Made by a program: the position numbers and the translations under genes
Shown: piece by piece, positions 34,284 through 40,580 of the stretch
Layout of the letters: the number at the start of each line of letters is the position of its first letter
How positions within the stretch are numbered: position 1 is the stretch's first letter
The notes under the pieces: generated by a model
Told to the model about the DNA's origin: nothing
Seen by the model: only the letters and a program-made list of their open reading frames with translations
The model's database searches: none
NCBI GenBank assembly: GCA_955652585.1
Contig: CATPBF010000009.1
Coordinates: 1-40,580 of the forward strand
Reading direction: 5' to 3'
DNA length: 40,580 bases
Source of the DNA: Candidatus Dormiibacterota bacterium
Lineage (GTDB): Bacteria; Chloroflexota; Dormibacteria; Dormibacterales; Dormibacteraceae

Positions 34284-34313
34284 CTCTCCTTACTGAGTTG
34301 CCGGCAACCTGCT

Positions 34314-34326
34314 GCCGATTGTCGGC
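34314..34326 (-). terminator. small stem after the ABC permease stop
   Basis: GCCGA/TCGGC with a 3-nt loop immediately follows the stop. It is short and lacks a T-run; weak at best. Confidence 0.25.
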
Positions 34327-36657
34327 TCATTCCGCGTGTAGGACCTCGACCACGTTCGTGCGCGCGGCCCATCGGCCTGGGATCGTCGCCGCGGCGATCG
34401 CCACGGCCACACCCACGATCGGGATAGCGATGAGCTCCCAGGTCGCAAAGACGTCATAAAAGGATGGTGGCGTGGTGTTGCCGCCCAGGGCGCTTAGCTG
34501 GTCGAATAGCACCCTGTACAGCGCGACACCTGCCGGCACCGCGATCAGACCACCCAGCAGCGCCAGGAAGCCCCCTGAGGTGGCGACCATCGCGATCACC
34601 TGGCGTGGGCTCATGCCGAGCGTTTTGAGGGTGGCGGTGTCGCGCAAGCGCTCGCGCGTGTTCAGCAAGACTGTGTTGAAGATGCCCGCGATCGCGATCA
34701 GCGCGATCAAGCCCGCGATGCCCAACAGGACAACTGCGATCACGCTGAGGAACGCGGTGTTACCTGTGCTGGCGGCCTGGACGTCGAGCAGGTCCGGCTG
34801 CGCCGCGGCCAGCCGCCGCACGTAGGCGTCCACGTTCGAACCGGATTTGAGCGTGACCATATAGCTGGACGGAAAAAGGTCCGGGACACCGGCCGCGAGG
34901 GTCGTCCAGTCGAGCATCAGGATGTGGCCGCCTGGTCCGGAAGTGAAGTCGTAAACGACGCCCACGATTCGCAGCTTCAGGGCCGCACCATTGACCGACC
35001 CGGTGAAACTGTCGCCCACGTTGAGATGTGCGTCCTGGAGGAAGCCTCCGTTGGCCACCACCTCACCAGGACCGCTGAACCATCGACCCGAGGTCAGCAG
35101 GTAGCCGAGCGACGCCGAGTCGCCGCGAAAGGTCAGGGTGTTGACCGGATCGGCGATCCCGTGAGCGGTGATGTTTGCGAAGGCCTGGGCGACCACGCGC
35201 CCGGTCTCCGGCTGCGAGTTGATCAGCTTGGTGGTATCGGCGTCGGCGAGGGCTGGGCTCTTCGCGACGACGACATCCACCTTTCCGATGTGTCCCTCAT
35301 AGGAGTAGATCTCGTTGAAGGTTCGGGTTTCTCCCAAGGCGACGACGACGGTGGCGACGCCGAGAACGACGGCCAGCAGGGTCAGGAGCGCCCGGACCGG
35401 GCGCGCGGTAGCGTCGCCCAGACCGAGGACGACGGATCGCGGCAGCCTGGCCTGAGATGCGAGACGGCGGAGCCACCGGCCGCTGTGGCCCCGAGGCGCG
35501 GCAGCGTTGGCGATCACGATCGCGGGCTTGAGCCGTCCCGCGCGAAACGCAGGCAACAGCGCTGCAATGGTGACGATGAGCAGCGCACCGGCAAGCGCAA
35601 GCAGGCCCAAGAGGGGCGAATAGGTCGGTTGATAGGCGAGACCCAGTGCCTGCGAGTTGCTTGCCAGCAGCGGCTGGCTGAGAACCATAGCGGCTGGAAT
35701 GCCGATGACCGAGGCGGTCGCAGTCGGAACCAGGATCTGGAGCACGAAGACACCGATCACCTGCGTCGGGGTGAAGCCGACGGCTTTCATGATCCCGATC
35801 TCGCGGTACGCGGAGATGACGATCCCCGTCACGAGGTTGGCCACGATCGCCGCCGTCGCGGCGAGCGCGAAGACACTGAACGCGACCAGCACTCCGGTGA
35901 GGATCTCAGTCGAGATGTGGAAGACGGTGCGGGCAAAGATGTAGCTGATCGAGCCGGTGATGCTGTCCGGCGGAACAGAGGCGCGAAGTGTGTCCAGGTG
36001 GGCCTGCAGCTGCGCGCTGGTCGGGTCGCTGGAGAATCGGTAGTCCATCTGGTAGAAGGACGCGCCCTTGGTGGTCAGGGAGGCGAAGGCGGATTCGATG
36101 ACCCAGGCATGCTGCTGACCGCCGACGTCCGCGCGGAGCTCGTCTATATCCACGACCACGCCCACGACGGTGAGGATGGACGCCTGCGGAACGCTGAGAA
36201 CTCTGAGCCTGTCACCGAGTGACACATGGTTGAGGTCGGCGAACGACCGGGTGAGGGCAATCTCGTTACTGCTGGACGGCCAGCGGCCGCCCGTGATGCG
36301 CAGCTGCCCAACGTCGCCCCCGGGGTTGTCCCGAGCGATGGTGGTCACGGTGTACTTGTGGCCACCCGACTGAAACTGCATGTCGGTCGCGCGGTACGGA
36401 CCTGCGAATGCCGAGGCACCGATCGCGGCGGGCGTGCCCGCGAGTGCGCCCGGATCGACCTTGCCGTCGAAATCAACCACTAGGTGGGCGCCCTTCTGCG
36501 CCTCGAACGCGGTCTGGTAAGGGTCACTTGTCTGAGCGATGAGCGTCAGCGCGATCGTGCCCGTGCCGACTGCGAGCAGCGTGGTGACGAAGACGACCAC
36601 GGCCTGCAGCCGCCGCCGCCGTAGATCTCGAAAGGCTTTGACAAGGACGGCGGTCAT
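34327..36657 (-). CDS. FtsX/MacB-type ABC transporter permease
   Basis: This 776-residue protein has an N-terminal helix (RRRLQAVVVFVTTLLAVGTGTIALTLIAQ), an extracytoplasmic domain, a triplet of helices near 250-370, a second such unit (helix near 425, external domain), and a final triplet at about 635-765. It therefore contains two FtsX domains in one chain. Partnered by the downstream-numbered ATPase (ATGA overlap), it is probably an exporter or a peptide/antibiotic-responsive system. The substrate is unknown. Confidence 0.93.
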   Translation of the reverse strand: MTAVLVKAFRDLRRRRLQAVVVFVTTLLAVGTGTIALTLIAQTSDPYQTAFEAQKGAHLVVDFDGKVDPGALAGTPAAIGASAFAGPYRATDMQFQSGGHKYTVTTIARDNPGGDVGQLRITGGRWPSSSNEIALTRSFADLNHVSLGDRLRVLSVPQASILTVVGVVVDIDELRADVGGQQHAWVIESAFASLTTKGASFYQMDYRFSSDPTSAQLQAHLDTLRASVPPDSITGSISYIFARTVFHISTEILTGVLVAFSVFALAATAAIVANLVTGIVISAYREIGIMKAVGFTPTQVIGVFVLQILVPTATASVIGIPAAMVLSQPLLASNSQALGLAYQPTYSPLLGLLALAGALLIVTIAALLPAFRAGRLKPAIVIANAAAPRGHSGRWLRRLASQARLPRSVVLGLGDATARPVRALLTLLAVVLGVATVVVALGETRTFNEIYSYEGHIGKVDVVVAKSPALADADTTKLINSQPETGRVVAQAFANITAHGIADPVNTLTFRGDSASLGYLLTSGRWFSGPGEVVANGGFLQDAHLNVGDSFTGSVNGAALKLRIVGVVYDFTSGPGGHILMLDWTTLAAGVPDLFPSSYMVTLKSGSNVDAYVRRLAAAQPDLLDVQAASTGNTAFLSVIAVVLLGIAGLIALIAIAGIFNTVLLNTRERLRDTATLKTLGMSPRQVIAMVATSGGFLALLGGLIAVPAGVALYRVLFDQLSALGGNTTPPSFYDVFATWELIAIPIVGVAVAIAAATIPGRWAARTNVVEVLHAE

Positions 36658-37385
36658 CGCGACACCTCCTCGCCGCGGACGCGGATCACCTCAGAGGCAG
36701 TCCGGTCCGGGCTCTCGAGGCGCGCGTCGTCGACGATCTTCCCGTCCATCACGCTGATCACCCGCGCTGCGTGACGCGTCGCCAGCTTGGCGTCGTGCGT
36801 GACGAGCAGGATCGTCTGCCCGTGGCGGTGGAGTTCACCCAGGAGCTCCATCACCTGATCCCCGGTGTGCGTGTCGAGCGCGCCGGTGGGCTCGTCGGCG
36901 AGCAGCAGCGTCGGATTGTTGATCAGGGCGCGGGCGATCGCCACGCGCTGCTGCTGTCCGCCGGAAAGGAGCGCCGGATACCTGTCCGCCACTTCCTTGA
37001 TGGCGAGCTGCTCCAGCAGCTCGCGCGCGCGCCCAGGCACGACGTTGCCTTTGAGCTGCGCGGGGATGAGGATGTTCTCGAGCGCGGTCAGGTTCGGCAG
37101 CAAATAGAAGAACTGGAACACGAAGCCGATGTGGTCGCGCCGAAATCTGGCCAGGCCGGCCTCCCCGAGCTTGCCGAGATCTGTGCCACCCACCGTGACG
37201 GTGCCCGAGCTCGGCCGGTCCAGCCCGGCGACCAGGTTGAGCATGGTGGACTTGCCGCTGCCGGAAGGGCCCATGATCGCGGCGAACTCGCCCTTCTCCA
37301 CGGCGACCGAGACGCCGTTGAGGGCGCCGGTGATCCCACCCTGATACACCTTGGTGACTTCGGTGAGCCGGACCAGCTCGCTCAT
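36654..37385 (-). CDS. LolD/MacB-type ABC transporter ATPase
   Basis: This 243-residue ATPase has Walker A GPSGSGKST, the Q-loop in FVFQFFYLLPNLTALEN, the signature LLSGGQQQRVAIARA, Walker B LLLADEPTGALD, and the H-loop LVTHD. It drives the adjacent FtsX-type permease. ATG 37385 overlaps the PadR stop (ATGA) and is preferred to the longer frame, which reads PadR sequence. The stop in turn overlaps the permease start, so all three genes are translationally coupled. Confidence 0.95.
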   Translation of the reverse strand: MSELVRLTEVTKVYQGGITGALNGVSVAVEKGEFAAIMGPSGSGKSTMLNLVAGLDRPSSGTVTVGGTDLGKLGEAGLARFRRDHIGFVFQFFYLLPNLTALENILIPAQLKGNVVPGRARELLEQLAIKEVADRYPALLSGGQQQRVAIARALINNPTLLLADEPTGALDTHTGDQVMELLGELHRHGQTILLVTHDAKLATRHAARVISVMDGKIVDDARLESPDRTASEVIRVRGEEVSR

Positions 37386-37915
37386 TTCGTGCTTGCCCGC
37401 TCCGCCCCGAAACGTTCTGAAGAAAGCTCGTCTATCCATTTGAGGTCTGCCTCCGTGTGAAGTAGTGCGCCGCGTACGAGCCGCGCCAGGTCGATTCGGC
37501 CGTCACGGCGAGCCCGTTCTTCCAGCCGGTTGAGATCCCGCAAGCGCTGTAGATAGGTGCGCTTCTGGCGAGCGAGGATTCCGTCCAGGTCGCCGTTCGC
37601 GATGCGGGTCGCGAGCAGGAGTTTCACGTAGATGTCCTCGTGCAGCTGCTGTGGCCCAGAGTCAGGCTGGGCGAGCCACTGCTTGAGCGCCTTCTGGCCC
37701 TCGGGCGAGAGCTCGTAGAGGAGCTTTCCGCGATCGCCGCGCGGACCAGCAGGCCGCACGAGCCCGTCCCGCTCGAGGCGCTGGAGCGTCGTATAGATCT
37801 GGCCGATATTGACTTCCCAGGTCCCACCCAACATCGCCTCAAACCGGTTTTTCACCTCATAGCCGTGGAGCGACTCCTCCGCGAGGAGCCCCATCACGCC
37901 GTACTTAAGCGACAA
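37382..37915 (-). CDS. PadR family transcriptional regulator
   Basis: This 177-residue protein has the PadR winged-helix domain (LKYGVMGLLAEESLHGYEVKNRFEAMLGGTWEVNIGQIYTTLQRLERDGLV, about 3-80) and a helical C-terminal dimerisation part. It is the first gene of the PadR-ATPase-permease operon and probably represses its own promoter until a ligand of the transporter is present. The start is TTG at 37915. Confidence 0.93.
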   Translation of the reverse strand: MSLKYGVMGLLAEESLHGYEVKNRFEAMLGGTWEVNIGQIYTTLQRLERDGLVRPAGPRGDRGKLLYELSPEGQKALKQWLAQPDSGPQQLHEDIYVKLLLATRIANGDLDGILARQKRTYLQRLRDLNRLEERARRDGRIDLARLVRGALLHTEADLKWIDELSSERFGAERASTK

Positions 37916-37934
37916 CTCGCTCTCTTACATACAC

Positions 37935-37958
37935 AGTATGCATGCTTAGTATGCATAC
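37935..37958. promoter_or_regulatory. probable PadR operator
   Basis: AGTATGCAT occurs at 37935-37943 and 37948-37956, 13 nt apart. The second lies in the perfect palindrome GTATGCATAC (37949-37958) and overlaps the -10. The A/T-rich palindrome is out of keeping with the local base composition. Confidence 0.6.
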
Positions 37959-37975
37959 CCGGTTCGCCCTGTCAA
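37948..37975 (-). promoter_or_regulatory. promoter of the PadR-ABC operon
   Basis: On the minus strand a perfect -35 TTGACA (37975-37970) is followed after 16 nt by CATACT (37953-37948). The proposed operator covers the -10, consistent with autorepression. Confidence 0.6.
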
Positions 37976-38057
37976 GCCCCATATCTGTCGGACCATCGCC
38001 CGCGACGTCGAAGTCGGTGCGCCGGTGGCGGACGGTGGGTCGAAGTTTGGTGGCGGG

Positions 38058-39953
38058 TCAGCTCCGGCTGAGGTAGCCGTCGTGCCACAGCTCGAAGACG
38101 AACAGGGTCCACAGCTGCTTGCGATTGTCGCGTCGGCCGGACAGGTGGTCTCCGATCAACATCGCCACCGCCGCCGGATCGAAAAACCCCTTGCGCGCCA
38201 CGCGCTTGGGCGACAGGACCGACAGCATCTGCTCCTTGAGCGGGCCGCGAAACCAGTTGGCGACCGGGATCCCGAAGCCTTTCTTTGGTCGATTGAGGAT
38301 GCTGTCCGGCAGCAGGCCGCGCAGCGCGCGCTTGAAAAGGAACTTCGAGCGCAGGCCGCGCAGCTTCATGTCCAGCGGAAGGCTCGTCGCGTACTCGACG
38401 AAGTCGTTGTTGAGCAGCGGGACGCGACCCTCGAGCGAGGCCATCATGCTGGCACGGTCCAGCTTGACCAGGATGTCGTTCTCGAGGTACAGCCGCATGT
38501 CCATCAAGAGGACCTCGTTGAGCGGTTCGCGCCGCCCAGCGCCGTCGTGGTCGGCAAGCGCCACGTGCGCGCTCGAGGCCAGCTGATCGCGGAGCTCCGC
38601 CGACAGCAGTGCCGTCCTTTCCTCGGCCGCGAACGATCCCATCCAGCGCTGGTGCCGCTCTGGCAAAGGATGCGCGGCGCCGCTGACAAACCGCTTGGCG
38701 CGGAAGTCGAAGCTCAGGTTGTCGCGCGAAACCGGCAGCCGCCGCACGACCGGCTCGATGAGGCCCCTGCGGAGCATCCTCGGGGTGCGGTTGTAGTAGC
38801 CGGCAAGCCGGTGCGCCTGCACGGTGGGATAGCCCGCGAACAGCTCGTCGCCGCCGTCGCCACCGAGTGCGACCTTCACATGGCCCCGAGTGAACGCCGA
38901 CAGCAGATAAGTGGGAATGATGGAGGCGTCGCCGAGCGGCTCGTCGAGCAGGACCGGGAGCTTGGGAATGAGGTCGAGCAGCATTGACGGCTCGAGGGTC
39001 AGCTCGTGATGGTCGGTGCCGAGATGCGCGGCCACCTGGCGCGCATGACGCGACTCGTCGAAGGAGCGCTCGGTAAATCCCACCGAGAAGCTCTTCACGT
39101 CGCCGCCCAGCTGGGACATCATCGCGGTCACGGCGCTGGAGTCGATCCCGCCTGAAAGGAACACGCCGAGCGGGACGTCGCTGATGAGCTCCTTGCGGAC
39201 CGACTCACGCAACACCTCGCGCAGCTCCTCACAACGCTCCTCGAGACGAGGCCTGCGCGATCCAGCCTCCTCCTCACCCAGCGTCGGCGACCAGTAGCGG
39301 TGAAGGCGGTGGATCCCGCTGCCCAGCCACCACTCGAGCGTGTGGGCGGGCGGAAGCTTGCTGATGCCGTGCACGATGCTGCGCGGAGAGGGCACGAACT
39401 CGTACGCGAGATACTCGTCCAGCGCGACGGGGTCGAGGTCCCTTCGTAGGACGGGGTCGCACAGCAGCGCCTTGAGCTCGGAGGCGAACACGAGGCGGCG
39501 GCCGTCGACCGCGTAATGCAGCGGCTTGATCCCCATGCGGTCTCGAGCCAGAAACACGCGCCCCCGGCGGAGGTCGAGCACCGCGAACGCGAACATCCCG
39601 TTCAACCGCTCGACGAGCCTCTCCCCCCACTCCTCGTAGCCGTGAACGAGGACCTCGGTGTCGGACTGGGTGGTGAACGAATGGCCGGCCACCACCAGCA
39701 GTTTGCGCAGCTCGAGATGGTTGTAGATCTCGCCGTTCTGAACGACCCAGATCGTCGAGTCCTCGTTGTGGATGGGCTGGTGGCCACCCTGGACGTCGAT
39801 GATCGAGAGGCGGCGCATGCCGAGAGTCACTCCGTCGCGGTGGATGCTCCCGTCGTCATCGGGGCCCCGATGCACCATCGCCGCGCACATCCGTCCCACG
39901 AGCTCGCGCCCCGCGTCCGGATCTTCACCGGCGACCCCGCAGATCCCACACAC
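38058..39953 (-). CDS. asnB: glutamine-hydrolysing asparagine synthase (AsnB)
   Basis: This 631-residue protein has Cys2 as N-terminal nucleophile (MCGICGVAG), HRGPDDDG, NGEIYNH and GHSFTTQSDTE in the class II glutaminase domain, and the PP-loop SGGIDSS at 267-273 in the synthetase domain. It resembles the long AsnB forms found in capsule/exopolysaccharide loci, which may amidate sugars rather than make asparagine. The GTG start shares one base with the stop of the glycosyltransferase, so the two are coupled. Confidence 0.93.
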   Translation of the reverse strand: MCGICGVAGEDPDAGRELVGRMCAAMVHRGPDDDGSIHRDGVTLGMRRLSIIDVQGGHQPIHNEDSTIWVVQNGEIYNHLELRKLLVVAGHSFTTQSDTEVLVHGYEEWGERLVERLNGMFAFAVLDLRRGRVFLARDRMGIKPLHYAVDGRRLVFASELKALLCDPVLRRDLDPVALDEYLAYEFVPSPRSIVHGISKLPPAHTLEWWLGSGIHRLHRYWSPTLGEEEAGSRRPRLEERCEELREVLRESVRKELISDVPLGVFLSGGIDSSAVTAMMSQLGGDVKSFSVGFTERSFDESRHARQVAAHLGTDHHELTLEPSMLLDLIPKLPVLLDEPLGDASIIPTYLLSAFTRGHVKVALGGDGGDELFAGYPTVQAHRLAGYYNRTPRMLRRGLIEPVVRRLPVSRDNLSFDFRAKRFVSGAAHPLPERHQRWMGSFAAEERTALLSAELRDQLASSAHVALADHDGAGRREPLNEVLLMDMRLYLENDILVKLDRASMMASLEGRVPLLNNDFVEYATSLPLDMKLRGLRSKFLFKRALRGLLPDSILNRPKKGFGIPVANWFRGPLKEQMLSVLSPKRVARKGFFDPAAVAMLIGDHLSGRRDNRKQLWTLFVFELWHDGYLSRS

Positions 39954-40580
39954 TAAGAGGAGGTCCGGACGGTGGGTCTCCCGTTCGTCGCCACCTTTCG
40001 GTGGGATGGCGACCTTTCGATCACCTCGCGAACGACGTACGTGGTCTTGCCCTGCGACTCGTGGTAGGTCCGGATCGAAAGCTCAGCCAGCAGCCCCATC
40101 AGGATGAACTGGACGCCCACGATGGCGAGGAACACCGCGAGCAGCAAGAGCGGGTTGTTGTGCGCGTACGGATACGGGGGCAGGAGCTTCTGGATGATGA
40201 CTATGGCTGCAAAGACCAGTGCCAGCGCCCAAAGGCCGAAGGCGGCGAACCCGAAGAAGTAGATGGGCTTGGTCGAGTAGCTGCCGAGCAACTTGACCGT
40301 CATCAGGTCGAGCAGCACGCGAGAGGTGCGCGCCAGGGAGTACTTCGACTTGCCGAACGAACGTGGGCGGTGGTTGACGGGCAGCTCCACGATCCGCGCT
40401 CCGACCCACGACGCGTACACGGGTATGAATCGGTGCATTTCGCCATAGAGCTTCACGTCCTGGATGACCTCGCGGCGGTACGCCTTGAGAGTGCAGCCGA
40501 AATCGTTGAGCGGGACGCCGGTAACGCGGGCGATGATCCAGTTGGCGATCTTCGAAGGAAGCACGCGTGCTGCATCGTCC
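39953..40580 (-). CDS. family 2 glycosyltransferase, 5' part outside the window
   Basis: The frame is open to the right edge; 208 C-terminal residues are visible. GCTLKAYRREVI and HRPRSFGKSKYSLART are typical of dolichol-phosphate-mannose-synthase/ArnC/GtrB-like enzymes that transfer sugars to lipid carriers. Two membrane helices follow (about 105-130 and 140-165). The N-terminal nucleotide-sugar-binding DXD region lies beyond the window. The neighbouring AsnB suggests a surface-polysaccharide cluster. Confidence 0.88.
   Translation of the reverse strand, partial: DDAARVLPSKIANWIIARVTGVPLNDFGCTLKAYRREVIQDVKLYGEMHRFIPVYASWVGARIVELPVNHRPRSFGKSKYSLARTSRVLLDLMTVKLLGSYSTKPIYFFGFAAFGLWALALVFAAIVIIQKLLPPYPYAHNNPLLLLAVFLAIVGVQFILMGLLAELSIRTYHESQGKTTYVVREVIERSPSHRKVATNGRPTVRTSS

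Noticed and set aside
34924..36222. 432-codon plus-strand frame opposite the ABC permease
   Set aside because: Asp/Arg-rich shadow translation; the permease has clear FtsX topology on the other strand.

Overview
The window is a compact, GC-rich (roughly two-thirds G+C by eye) bacterial chromosome segment of about 40.6 kb with about 37 protein genes and two tRNA genes. I see no phage, insertion sequence, CRISPR array or rRNA. The gene set suggests a Terrabacteria-type organism in the Chloroflexota / Dormibacterota / Actinomycetota neighbourhood: a MurT-GatD pair that amidates lipid II, dimeric GlyRS, the tiny ribosomal protein bS22, an Ap4A-phosphorylase-like HIT protein, DUF4331, DUF4389, MmcQ/YjbR, and many TTG/GTG starts in 4-nt overlaps. 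The phylum is an inference; Dormibacterota-like is my best guess.

Layout. 1-7621 (all minus): glmU-prs-CNNM/CorC-recO-VOC-glyS-RDD-alpha/beta hydrolase, a tightly packed run interrupted by three copies of a GC-rich hairpin repeat. 7639-9716: a small unknown gene convergent with DUF4331 and its Tat-signal partner. 9827-14129 (plus): a lipoprotein, lon and a DUF559 protein. 14050-17447 (minus): gamma-carbonic-anhydrase-like gene, ispE, murT, gatD, a cell-wall/isoprenoid operon. 17498-21747: rpsT facing the conserved comEA-comEC-holA block. 21814-22453: tRNA-Gln(TTG) and a small lipoprotein. 22497-25811 (minus): an EamA transporter reading without a stop codon straight into leuS. 25811-29795: HIT protein, YtcJ-like amidohydrolase, acyl-CoA dehydrogenase, bS22-lemA. 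29792-32239 (minus): phospholipase D-like lipoprotein, SAM hydrolase, sulfite-oxidase-like molybdoenzyme. 32342-33563: tRNA-Ala(CGC), a methyltransferase and a YjbR protein. 33657-37915 (minus): DUF4389 and a PadR-ABC ATPase-FtsX-type permease operon with a readable promoter and operator. 38058-40580 (minus): a glycosyltransferase and AsnB, probably one end of a surface-polysaccharide locus.

Most genes are housekeeping (translation, envelope precursors, recombination, DNA uptake, proteolysis). The unusual observations are: (i) a 16-nt motif, CTTAACAGGCWGGGTT, found four times, each time 6-16 nt downstream of a gene or tRNA 3' end and on the same strand; (ii) the EamA-LeuRS reading-frame fusion, whose existence depends on one A in an A5 run; (iii) envelope and competence proteins that lack canonical metal-site residues (ComEC beta-lactamase-like domain, gamma-CA Zn ligand, MurT zinc ribbon); and (iv) hairpin repeats translated into the C-termini of GlmU and RecO. 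No intergenic stretch exceeds 300 nt.
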